Under the pieces are notes generated by a model. The model was not told where the DNA came from and searched no databases. It saw only the letters and a program-made list of their open reading frames with translations. DNA of 10,122 nucleotides from the NCBI GenBank assembly GCA_937902305.1, contig CALDHV010000189.1, forward strand, positions 1-10,122, in the 5' to 3' direction. The stretch comes from an uncultured Clostridia bacterium. GTDB taxonomy: Bacteria > Bacillota > Clostridia > Oscillospirales > Acutalibacteraceae. This document shows, in pieces, positions 1-5,877 of the stretch. Numbering within the stretch: position 1 is the first letter of the stretch; the number at the start of each line of letters is the position of its first letter. The translations under genes were made by a program, and so were the position numbers.

Positions 1-262
1 CCATCGGGATCTCGACCAGACCGGTATTCTTGATCTTGCCGCCGAGCGCGAACACCTTGGTGCCCTTGGAGCGCTCGGTACCGGTGGAAGCAAACCACTC
101 GGCGCCCTTGAGGATGATCTGCGGGACGTTGGCAAAGGTCTCGACGTTGTTTTCGATCGTCGGGCATCCAAACAAGCCCTTGACAGCCGGATACGGCGGA
201 CGCGGACGCGGCTCACCGCGGTTGCCCTCGATGGAGGTCATCAGCGCGGTCTCCTCGCCGCA
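1..262 (-). pseudogene. hydB: Displaced-frame continuation of the HydB/NuoF-like flavoprotein subunit (3' part runs off the left edge)
   Basis: Reading the minus strand from the TGC codon at 262-260 gives an uninterrupted frame to the window edge, about 87 codons. It begins CGEETALMTSIEGNRGEPRP and goes on through PPYPAVKGLFGCPT, ENNVETFANVP and GTKVFALGGKIKNTGLVEIP. These are classic NuoF/HydB/HndC motifs that follow directly on the upstream part encoded at 213-1097, but in a different frame. The CGEET glutamates belong to the NADH-binding region in the NuoF family. The FMN- and NADH-binding core therefore survives at sequence level but cannot be translated together with the N-terminal part unless the frame is restored. 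The usual NuoF C-terminal iron-sulfur part, and any extra ferredoxin domain, lie outside the window. If translated separately, the first ATG is at 241-239, with no convincing ribosome binding site. Confidence 0.85.
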
Positions 263-1097
263 GACGGATGCTCAAATCAAAGTCAAAGCCGGAGCCGAAT
301 ATATCCTTGCCGAGGAAGCCGTACTCGTGCGCCTGCTCAATAGCAAGCTGCAAGCGGGCGACCGCGATGGGATATTCGGCGCGGACATACACAAAGCCCT
401 TGGTCGCGCCGATGGCGTAACCGGCGATCGTCATCGCCTCAATGATGCAGTGGGGATCGCCCTCCAGCACGGAGCGGTCCATAAACGCGCCCGGGTCGCC
501 TTCGTCGGCGTTGCAGACGACGTATTTTTGCGGAGCCTTGTTCGGTGCGCAGAGCGCCCATTTGCGGCCGGTCGGGAAGCCGCCGCCACCGCGCCCGCGC
601 AGACCGGAATCGGTGATGACCTTGATGACATCCTCGGGCGTCATCTCGGTGAGCACCTTGCCCAGCGCGGCATAGCCGTCCATAGCGATGTATTCTTCAA
701 TGTTTTCCGGGTTGATCACGCCGCAATTGCGCAGAACGACGCGCTTCTGGATTTTGTAGAAGGCGGTATCGCTCAGCGAAACATTGGCGGGGCTGACGGC
801 TTCCGCGGCGCCGGTGTCGCTATAAACGAGACGCTCCACGACACGGCCCTTGAGCAGATGCTCATTGACGATCTCGGGAACATCGTCCACCGTCACACGG
901 CTGTAGAAGGTGCCCTCCGGATGGATGATGACGACCGGGCCGAGCGAGCACAGACCAAAACAACCGGTCTGGACGATCTTGACCTCATCCTGCAAGCCCG
1001 CCTTTTCGATGTTCTCGGCAAAGGCTTTCTGGATGTTCTTACTGCCTGAGGAGGTACAGCCGGTACCGCCGCAGATCAGAACGTGAGTACGAATCAT
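213..1097 (-). CDS. hydB: NADH-dependent bifurcating [FeFe]-hydrogenase flavoprotein subunit, HydB/HndC (NuoF-like), frameshifted 5' part
   Basis: This is the N-terminal portion of the subunit that takes electrons to or from NAD(P)H in trimeric or tetrameric [FeFe]-hydrogenases; it is cytosolic and works with HydC and HydA. Residues 1-90 form a thioredoxin-like [2Fe-2S] domain with C9, C14, C46 and C50. The NuoF core follows, with the glycine-rich RGRGGGGFPTGRKW at 167-180 and NADEGDPGAFMDR at 197-209 (FMN/NADH binding). Family-like sequence continues to GFDFDLSIR (residue 278) and then turns into unrelated residues, ending at a stop at 213. The proper continuation lies in another frame (1-262). 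The family normally has LGAGAY-V between these points, so about 20 nt appear to be missing. The start is ATG at 1097 behind GGAGGAGGG, 22 nt after the hndB-like gene. This is a broken gene or an assembly error. The family call is very secure. Confidence 0.9.
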   Translation of the reverse strand: MIRTHVLICGGTGCTSSGSKNIQKAFAENIEKAGLQDEVKIVQTGCFGLCSLGPVVIIHPEGTFYSRVTVDDVPEIVNEHLLKGRVVERLVYSDTGAAEAVSPANVSLSDTAFYKIQKRVVLRNCGVINPENIEEYIAMDGYAALGKVLTEMTPEDVIKVITDSGLRGRGGGGFPTGRKWALCAPNKAPQKYVVCNADEGDPGAFMDRSVLEGDPHCIIEAMTIAGYAIGATKGFVYVRAEYPIAVARLQLAIEQAHEYGFLGKDIFGSGFDFDLSIRLRRGDRADDLHRGQPR

Positions 1098-1119
1098 TAC
1101 TTATTTCCCTCCTCCAAGT

Positions 1120-1491
1120 TTACAGTTTGAAATTGCCGATGGTGTATTCCTCGACCGGCTTGCCGCCCTTGAGGTGCTCCTCAACGACGCGGGCGACCTT
1201 GTCGGCAGTCATCTTGACATAAGTGACCTTGTCTTTCCCTGCCTCAAAGACCTCGACGACGGGCTCATACTGGCAAATGCCGATGCACCCGGTCTGGGTG
1301 ACGGTGCAGGTGGCGGCGAGTCCCTGCTCGTTGACCTGCTCAACGAAAGCGTTGAGCACGGGGCGGGCACCGGCGGCGATACCGCAGGTCGCCATACCGA
1401 CGACAACGCGCTTCTCACCGGAGCCTTCGCGCAGGATGACCTTGCTCTGCATTCTGTCACGGATGGCTTGCAATTCTGCTAAGGATTTCAT
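1120..1491 (-). CDS. hndB: Thioredoxin-like [2Fe-2S] ferredoxin subunit, HndB-type
   Basis: This 123-residue cytosolic electron carrier resembles the small HndB subunit of NADP-reducing hydrogenases and the N-terminal domain of HydB. The sequence shows MATCGIAAGARP around C36 and TQTGCIGICQYEP with C69 and C73, the typical paired-cysteine half of a thioredoxin-fold [2Fe-2S] site. C62 is an extra nearby cysteine. The position matching the second cysteine of the CxxxxC pair in HydB (C14) is glycine here (G41). As I recall this is usual in the family, so cluster ligation cannot be assigned with certainty. The ATG at 1491 follows AAAGGAAG. It lies 60 nt after the kinase-like ATPase gene and 22 nt before hydB, which places it within the hydrogenase operon. 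Likely role: relaying electrons within, or docking to, the HydABC complex. Confidence 0.9.
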   Translation of the reverse strand: MKSLAELQAIRDRMQSKVILREGSGEKRVVVGMATCGIAAGARPVLNAFVEQVNEQGLAATCTVTQTGCIGICQYEPVVEVFEAGKDKVTYVKMTADKVARVVEEHLKGGKPVEEYTIGNFKL

Positions 1492-1551
1492 ACTTTATCT
1501 TCCTTTCGTAAAAGATTAACGGGTTTTATGTGATTTGCCGGGGGTACTGTA

Positions 1552-2106
1552 TCAGGTATCTCCGGCGTATTGCTCGCGGAGATAGTCCCGAATCCATTGA
1601 TAAACCTCATAACTATTGAGGGGTACGTCGCCGAGCACCTCGCGCAGTGCCCGGGTATCCAGCTCGACCGGCTCGCAGGCGGGGCGCTCGTGCCGATAGA
1701 GAAAATCGGTGTCCGGGTGCCCTTGAATAAGCGTCAGCACCGATTCGGCGGCATCGCCGAGCGGAACACAGTCGATGTGGTCGGTATGAAACAGCGCCGT
1801 GACGACGGTACCGTGCTCGGCGGCATCCGCGGTCTGCGGGGCACTCTCGACCGTCAGGCTCCCGCCGGTCTGCTCCGCTTCCATACGGAGCAGGGGCAGT
1901 CCCATACCGACCGAGCGGGTAGTACGGGTGGTATAGAACGGGTCGGTGACGTGTTGCACCGTATCCGCGTCCATACCGCAACCGTCGTCGCGAATCAAAA
2001 GCGTGAGAGTCGCGGGGGTTTCCGTGATGCGGATCTCGGTCAGCGTGGCCCCTGCCTTGACCGAGTTTTCCGCAATATCAAGAATGTTTAAGGATAGCTC
2101 TTTCAT
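1552..2106 (-). CDS. Stand-alone histidine-kinase-type ATPase domain protein (GHKL fold)
   Basis: This 184-residue cytosolic protein has a HATPase_c domain in residues 1-107 and a C-terminal tail of unknown fold. Visible boxes are the N box LNILDIAENSVKAGA (N14), the G1 box DDGCGMD (40-46), DPFYTTR (55-61) as an F-box-like segment, the G2 box GMGLPLL (67-73) and HGT (98-100). These suggest ATP binding is intact. There is no DHp helix pair with a phospho-accepting histidine, no sensor and no membrane segment, so it is not an ordinary two-component kinase. The start is ATG at 2106, behind GAGGTG and overlapping the PHP gene stop as ATGA. A longer reading from 2142 would overlap the PHP gene further and lacks domain support. 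Homologous ATPase genes are known next to DRTGG and PHP genes in clostridial hydrogenase loci. A role in hydrogenase regulation is inference; no protein partner is visible. Confidence 0.85.
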   Translation of the reverse strand: MKELSLNILDIAENSVKAGATLTEIRITETPATLTLLIRDDGCGMDADTVQHVTDPFYTTRTTRSVGMGLPLLRMEAEQTGGSLTVESAPQTADAAEHGTVVTALFHTDHIDCVPLGDAAESVLTLIQGHPDTDFLYRHERPACEPVELDTRALREVLGDVPLNSYEVYQWIRDYLREQYAGDT

Positions 2107-2837
2107 TGGCGGCACCTCAACAGGTCGATCAGCCGCGTGCACACCGCCCGCTCATCTCCCGGCTCATCCGGGATGTCGATCCAATACTCTTTATCGCGGA
2201 TGTCCCAGAGGAAATGCGCGTCACTACTGACAATAACGCGGGTGGCGGGGGTAAGAAACCGCGCGCGCAGCTCCGGCTCGCGGGAGCCGTCGTGCAGTTC
2301 GACGCAGGGGAACACCGGCTTTTCCGGCATCACGCCGAGCACGGCAAGGATGCCGTTTGCCTCACGGTCGATGTGGGCGGGATAGCACACACCGCCGAAG
2401 CTTTCGACCAGTGGCACGCTCTCCTCCACCGACACGGTGGTGGCATTGGAAAGGAGGTATTCCTCCGAGCCGATGAGGGTATCCTGCTCGTCCACGATCC
2501 ACTGCTCCCCGAAGATAGCTGGGCGGTTCGGGATCAGCACGCGGCGGCGGTATATCTCGTCATCGAATGCCATGGCGGCATCGAGCGACGGGAACAGACA
2601 CACCATATGAATATCCTCGGCAGTGGTCAGTTCCATCCCCGGAACGGGAATAAGTCCCTGCTCCTCTGCCGCCGCGCAGAACGCCGGGCAGTTGCGGCAG
2701 GTATTATGATCGGTGAGCGCCATGATCTGCAAGCCCGCCAGCACACCCATCCCCGCAAGGCTGTGGGGCGTGTTGTCATTGTCCGCGCAGGGAGAAAGAC
2801 AGGAGTGGATATGCAGATCGTAATAATATCGGCTCAT
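2103..2837 (-). CDS. PHP-domain metal-dependent phosphoesterase with a cysteine cluster
   Basis: This 244-residue PHP-family protein is related to phosphoesterases such as histidinol-phosphate phosphatase and polymerase-associated PHP domains. Metal-site motifs appear in order: DLHIHS (7-12, H9 and H11), TDHNT (42-46), GMEL with E69, PAHIDR (153-158) and SSDAH (204-208). The expected multi-metal hydrolase centre therefore looks intact. Five cysteines cluster near the first two motifs (C13, C17, C47, C50, C54), which suggests an added metal or Fe-S site or a redox-sensitive surface. Substrate unknown. The ATG at 2837 overlaps the stop of the preceding DRTGG gene as ATGA, and the stop overlaps the next start in the same way, so translation is probably coupled. 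An in-frame TTG at 2843 would add only two residues. PHP genes of this kind recur beside HydABC-type hydrogenase genes in Clostridia (recalled, not tested here). Confidence 0.88.
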   Translation of the reverse strand: MSRYYYDLHIHSCLSPCADNDNTPHSLAGMGVLAGLQIMALTDHNTCRNCPAFCAAAEEQGLIPVPGMELTTAEDIHMVCLFPSLDAAMAFDDEIYRRRVLIPNRPAIFGEQWIVDEQDTLIGSEEYLLSNATTVSVEESVPLVESFGGVCYPAHIDREANGILAVLGVMPEKPVFPCVELHDGSREPELRARFLTPATRVIVSSDAHFLWDIRDKEYWIDIPDEPGDERAVCTRLIDLLRCRQ

Positions 2838-3160
2838 AGGCAATCGTGTAAACGGCAGGCGGTCTCGTATATGCCGACGGGAGAGAGCAACAGATTGATG
2901 CCCTTCTCGCGGGCAAGCTCCGCGACACCTTCATCCGGCAGAACACCCTCGGCGAGAATGACGCAGGCGGTATCCGCCAGCGTGGCAACGGCGAGAATGT
3001 TGCGGTTGGACATAATGGTGATCCACGCATCGCCCGCCGTGGCGCGTCCCATCACCCAGCTGAGCAGATCACCGCAATAGACGCCGGTGATCTCCCGCTC
3101 GCCGTCGGCGAGGACGCACGCGGTCAATGAGGCGTGCCGGAGCAGTTCATTTACTGTCAT
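2834..3160 (-). CDS. DRTGG-domain small protein (second copy)
   Basis: This 108-residue soluble protein resembles the DRTGG domain found as a stand-alone protein in clostridial hydrogenase clusters and fused in phosphotransacetylase-like and CBS proteins. Supporting features are an N-terminal MTVNELLRHA helix, ITGVYCGDLLSWVMGRA (25-40), the hydrophobic beta segments AWITIMSN and ACVILAEG, and a final AREKGINLLLSPVGIYETACRL segment that matches its operon paralogue at 4880-5242 in layout. The literal D-R-T-G-G motif is absent. The start is ATG at 3160, seven bases after GGAGGTG, and the first 14 bases overlap the end of the hydrogenase-like gene; an upstream in-frame start at 3283 lies wholly inside that gene. 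It could be a ligand-binding or scaffold domain, but its function is unknown. Overlap at both ends indicates obligatory co-expression with its neighbours. Confidence 0.8.
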   Translation of the reverse strand: MTVNELLRHASLTACVLADGEREITGVYCGDLLSWVMGRATAGDAWITIMSNRNILAVATLADTACVILAEGVLPDEGVAELAREKGINLLLSPVGIYETACRLHDCL

Positions 3161-4442
3161 CGGGCACCTCCTTGACATGGCTGGCAAGGCTGAGCAGCTC
3201 ATCGAGCTTGAGAAGCATACAATCGTCTTCCTTTGCCGTGCCGCGCACCACATCCTCCGCGAACGCGCGGCAGTTGGGCGCACCGCAGGCGGCGCAGTCC
3301 ACGCCGGGCAGTTGCTTGCGCAAAGCCTGAATATCCGCCATCATACGCATAGATTGCGCCATATTGTCGCTCAGGCGGGAGATCGGCTGATACTGCGGCA
3401 TCGCATCGAGGAAAAACTCATCCGGAATATAGCGTTCGCCGTCCTTGAGGAAATTGCGGCTGACCGGCAGATAGTGACGCAGATTTTGCAATCTCGCCTT
3501 GGCAATGTAAGGGTTTTGGATGGTCGTGACGCCGCCGACGCAACCGCCGGGGCAAGCATTCAGCTCCACGAACTCCAGCTTCGGGATATTGCCGTTCTCG
3601 ATCTGATCGAGAACGTGGATGACGTTCTCGATGCCGTCGGCGGCAAGATAGCTGTCATTGAACAGCGCGGATGCCTCACCGCCGGAGGTCGCCCAACCGA
3701 TACCGATCATCCCGGAGCAGGACAGATCGGCGATCTCGTCGGACGGATCCATCGCGTTGAGCAACTGGAAATACAGATCGCTGATGGATACAACGACATC
3801 AATCTGACTTTTTCTCCCGGCATAGCCGTTCTTGACATAGCTTGCCTTGGCGGCACACGGCGAAATGAAGCACACGCCGATCTCCTCGGAGGCAAGCGCG
3901 GGATGCTCCTGCGCGGCCTTTTGGCGCGCCATATGCGCCGCTATTTCCATCGGCGGCAGTAGCTGCATCACATTCTCCAGCAGGGAGGGAAAGCGCAGAC
4001 CGATCAGCCGGGTGACAGCCGGACACGCCGCGCTGATGATCGGCTTTTTGATCGTTTCGGCGTTGAGATAAATGCGGGTATACGCGGATACAAGCTCCGC
4101 GGCCTGTGACACCTCATACACATCGTCAAACCCCAGGCGGAGCAGACCGCTGAGAACGCGGTCAACATCGTCGAGATTGTCAAACTGCCCGTAGAGGGTC
4201 GGATCGGGCAGAGCGATCTTGTAGCGAAAGCCGTCCATAGCGTCCAGCTTACTGCATACGGCCTTTTTCGCTTTATACGGGCAAACACGGATGCAAACGC
4301 CGCAGTCAATACAGCGGTCTGCGTTGATGACAGCCCGCCCGTCCCGGACGCGGATGGCTTCTGTCGGGCAGTGCCTTACACAGGTCGTACAACCACAGCA
4401 CCGCGCCGGATTAAGATAAACGGAGTGGTCATATGTGTTCAT
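3147..4442 (-). CDS. [FeFe]-hydrogenase-like protein, putative sensory type (HydS-like), with ferredoxin and C-terminal 4Fe-4S domains
   Basis: This 431-residue protein starts with a 2x[4Fe-4S] ferredoxin domain (C15, C18, C21, C25; C44, C47, C50, C54). The [FeFe]-hydrogenase large-subunit domain follows. All four expected H-cluster cysteines can be placed: C140 in SAACP (motif L1), C196 in SPCAAK (L2), and C297 and C301 in NACPGGC (L3). The residue before C140, which is the proton-relay cysteine in catalytic enzymes, is alanine (A139), and the two H-cluster-lining methionines are replaced by S194 and N295. The C-terminus carries another 4Fe-4S domain (C383, C386, C391, C408). Loss of the relay cysteine is known in putative sensory hydrogenases such as Thermotoga HydS. 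There is no PAS domain, which fits PAS-less sensory-like groups better. The ATG at 4442 lies 12 nt after the RsbW-like gene. H2 or redox sensing is inferred, not shown. Confidence 0.9.
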   Translation of the reverse strand: MNTYDHSVYLNPARCCGCTTCVRHCPTEAIRVRDGRAVINADRCIDCGVCIRVCPYKAKKAVCSKLDAMDGFRYKIALPDPTLYGQFDNLDDVDRVLSGLLRLGFDDVYEVSQAAELVSAYTRIYLNAETIKKPIISAACPAVTRLIGLRFPSLLENVMQLLPPMEIAAHMARQKAAQEHPALASEEIGVCFISPCAAKASYVKNGYAGRKSQIDVVVSISDLYFQLLNAMDPSDEIADLSCSGMIGIGWATSGGEASALFNDSYLAADGIENVIHVLDQIENGNIPKLEFVELNACPGGCVGGVTTIQNPYIAKARLQNLRHYLPVSRNFLKDGERYIPDEFFLDAMPQYQPISRLSDNMAQSMRMMADIQALRKQLPGVDCAACGAPNCRAFAEDVVRGTAKEDDCMLLKLDELLSLASHVKEVPDDSK

Positions 4443-4454
4443 ATTTCCCTACCT

Positions 4455-4883
4455 TCAGACGCAGAGGTTGACGCGCATGGTGATGCGCGTACCGACACCG
4501 ATCTGAGACTGAATATCCATCTCATCGGTGTAGCGTTTCATATTCGGGAGACCCATGCCGGCGCCGAATCCGAGCGACCGGATGCTGTCCGGCGCAGTCG
4601 AATAGCCCTCCTGCATGGCCATATCAATGTCCTGGATACCGGGGCCGTTGTCTTCCAGTATGATGGTGATCTTTTCCTCATCCACCAATACCTCGGCAAT
4701 GCCGCCTCCGGCATGGATGACCATATTGATCTCTCCCTCGTACATGGCAATGGAGACCCGGCGAATGATCTCCGACGGCATCCCGAGACGCCGCAAAACC
4801 TTTTTGACCTCCACAGACGCCTGACCGGCGGAGGTGAAATCCTCGCCGTTGACGTCGTAGCGGAGCGTGATGGTATCGCTCAC
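4455..4883 (-). CDS. RsbW/SpoIIAB-like ATP-binding protein (anti-sigma-factor kinase type)
   Basis: This 142-residue HATPase_c protein resembles RsbW, RsbT and SpoIIAB, small serine kinases that act in partner-switching pathways. Motifs are the N box IAMYEGEINMVIHA (45-58, with E51 and N53), the G1 box EDNGPGI (77-83), GFGAGMGLPNMKR (105-117) as the G2 box, and VGTRITM (130-136). The domain therefore looks complete, with no membrane segment. I chose the GTG start at 4883 because it overlaps the preceding TGA as GTGA, and because the 19 residues before it (in-frame ATG at 4940) look nothing like the family. The local ribosome binding site is weak, so expression probably depends on translational coupling. 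No STAS-domain antagonist or sigma factor is in the window. The adjacent DRTGG and HydS-like proteins are candidate partners, by context only. Confidence 0.87.
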   Translation of the reverse strand: MSDTITLRYDVNGEDFTSAGQASVEVKKVLRRLGMPSEIIRRVSIAMYEGEINMVIHAGGGIAEVLVDEEKITIILEDNGPGIQDIDMAMQEGYSTAPDSIRSLGFGAGMGLPNMKRYTDEMDIQSQIGVGTRITMRVNLCV

Positions 4884-5242
4884 GCGTCCGCCCGCTTGAC
4901 CTTGTTCCCGACCAAACCGTTGCTGTAGAGGAGGCCGCAAGCCTCATACATCCGTTTGTCGGTGGCCAGCAGGACAATGCCGCTGTCGTTTGCCAGCTGC
5001 ACCATTTCCTCGGTCGGCATTTTCGACCGGACGAAAACGATGCACACCATATCCATCATCTCAGCGGTGCGGATGACCTGCGAATTGACAAGACCGGTCA
5101 GCAAAACGGCCTGATCCTTGACATAGGCGAGCACATCGCTCATCATGTCACTGCCGCAGGCAGAGTAGACATGGTTGCCCAGTCGATCTTCGCCGCAGAT
5201 CACCTGAGCGTCCAGCAGTTCGCGAATCGTACAGATTTTCAT
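4880..5242 (-). CDS. DRTGG-domain small protein (first copy)
   Basis: This 120-residue soluble protein is of the stand-alone DRTGG-domain type found in clostridial hydrogenase clusters. It opens with MKICTIRELLDAQVICG and has the segments SDVLAYVKDQAVLLTGL (35-51), VIRTAEMMDMVCIVFVR (56-72) and a closing ANDSGIVLLATDKRMYEACGLLY (84-106). The second operon copy shows the same layout, although the two are clearly diverged. The literal DRTGG motif is not present. The ATG at 5242 has AAAGGA upstream and lies 34 nt after hydC. The gene ends by overlapping the GTG start of the RsbW-like ATPase. Function is unknown. Pairing with an ATPase gene, as also seen around the second copy, suggests it may be an input or ligand-binding partner; this is inference. 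Confidence 0.8.
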   Translation of the reverse strand: MKICTIRELLDAQVICGEDRLGNHVYSACGSDMMSDVLAYVKDQAVLLTGLVNSQVIRTAEMMDMVCIVFVRSKMPTEEMVQLANDSGIVLLATDKRMYEACGLLYSNGLVGNKVKRADA

Positions 5243-5276
5243 TGAGAAGTTCCTTTCGGGGGTTGAGCAAAAACGG

Positions 5277-5774
5277 TCAATCCTGGTATTTTTTCAAGAT
5301 CTCATCGACCTCGTCGGCGGTCAAGCGGCCATACACCTCGTCATTGATCATCATAACGGGCGCCAGACCGCAGGCACCGATGCAACGGCACGCCGCGAGA
5401 GAATACTTGCCGTCCGGCGTACACTCATCGGCGCCGATGCCGAGCTTCTCGGTCAGCTTATCCATCACCGCGCCGGAGCCCTTGACATAGCAAGCGGTAC
5501 CGAGGCAGACGGAAATGTGATACTTGCCCTTCGGAGAGAGTGCGAACTGCGCGTAGAAGGTGGCAACGCCGTAAACCTTCTCCAGCGGAACGCCCATACC
5601 GTCGGCGATCATCTGCTGAACCTCGACCGGCAGATAACCGTAGATCTCCTGCGCCTCCTGCATCACCGCCATCAGACGACTCTTGTCTTCCTTGTTGGCG
5701 TCGATGACAGCTTGCAGCTTCGCCTCCTGCTCCGGCGTGCCGGAGAAAGGAATAGCGCTGATTTTCTTTTGCAT
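5277..5774 (-). CDS. hydC: NADH-dependent [FeFe]-hydrogenase [2Fe-2S] subunit, HydC/HndA (NuoE-like, 24 kDa family)
   Basis: This 165-residue subunit is of the NuoE/24-kDa family, which carries one thioredoxin-fold [2Fe-2S] cluster in bifurcating hydrogenases, complex I and formate dehydrogenases. The N-terminal helical part includes LMAVMQEAQEIYGYLPVEVQ (34-53) and VPLEKVYGVATFYAQF (62-77), both family hallmarks. Cluster ligands are C90 and C95 (CLGTAC) plus C131 and C135 (CIGAC), all present; C118 and C129 are additional. Length is normal. The ATG at 5774 is ten bases after AAGGAGG. It is the first gene of the hydrogenase operon, behind an extended -10 promoter and a Rex-like operator. The six-gene signalling block then separates it from hndB and hydB. 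Membership in a hydrogenase rather than another NADH-linked complex is inferred from the HydS-like neighbour and the HndB-type ferredoxin. Confidence 0.92.
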   Translation of the reverse strand: MQKKISAIPFSGTPEQEAKLQAVIDANKEDKSRLMAVMQEAQEIYGYLPVEVQQMIADGMGVPLEKVYGVATFYAQFALSPKGKYHISVCLGTACYVKGSGAVMDKLTEKLGIGADECTPDGKYSLAACRCIGACGLAPVMMINDEVYGRLTADEVDEILKKYQD

Positions 5775-5819
5775 ATACTTATGTCCTCCTTATAAAGAAT
5801 TGCAATATGAGAGATAAAA

Positions 5820-5840
5820 GGCAAATTGCCCGGCAAATTG
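5820..5840. repeat. GGCAAATTG direct repeats forming overlapping palindromes in the hydC leader
   Basis: GGCAAATTG occurs at 5820-5828 and again at 5832-5840, a 12-bp period separated by CCC. Because each unit is nearly symmetric, GGCAA-A-TTGCC (5820-5830) and TTGCC-C-GGCAA (5826-5836) are both perfect odd-length palindromes. The array lies just 3' of the Rex-like site, inside the predicted leader. It could be a second operator or chance. The loops are too small for a good RNA hairpin with full arms. Confidence 0.4.
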
Positions 5841-5843
5841 TGT

Positions 5844-5861
5844 TTGTTAAACTTTTAACAC
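5844..5861. promoter_or_regulatory. Rex-like operator (NADH/NAD+-responsive repressor site)
   Basis: The 18-bp site TTGTTAAACTTTTAACAC matches the Rex consensus TTGTTAA-N4-TTAACAA at 13 of 14 defined positions (last base C instead of A). Rex represses fermentation and hydrogenase genes in many Firmicutes when NADH is low. On the minus strand it lies about 10 nt downstream of the predicted transcription start and about 70 nt before hydC. It could therefore block a polymerase leaving the promoter. The rex gene itself is not in the window. Confidence 0.8.
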
Positions 5862-5877
5862 AACTGCATTGCTTAAT

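Noticed and set aside
30..1049. A long plus-strand open frame of 339 codons opposite hydB
   Set aside because: It mirrors codon positions of hydB, has no recognisable motif, and the minus strand carries clear NuoF-family signatures; GC-rich genes commonly leave such antisense frames open.
3161..3283. N-terminal extension of the second DRTGG protein from 3283
   Set aside because: It lies entirely inside the hydrogenase-like gene, whereas ATG at 3160 has a GGAGGTG site with good spacing and starts at the family's normal N-terminus.
2106..3962. Plus-strand open frames of about 290-325 codons opposite the PHP, DRTGG and HydS-like genes
   Set aside because: Compositionally biased (rich in R, A, G, H), no domain motifs, and fully covered by well-supported minus-strand genes.
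4884..4940. N-terminal extension of the RsbW-like ATPase from an ATG at 4940
   Set aside because: The extra 19 residues overlap the DRTGG gene and do not resemble the family, while the GTG at 4883 makes a classic overlap with the upstream stop.
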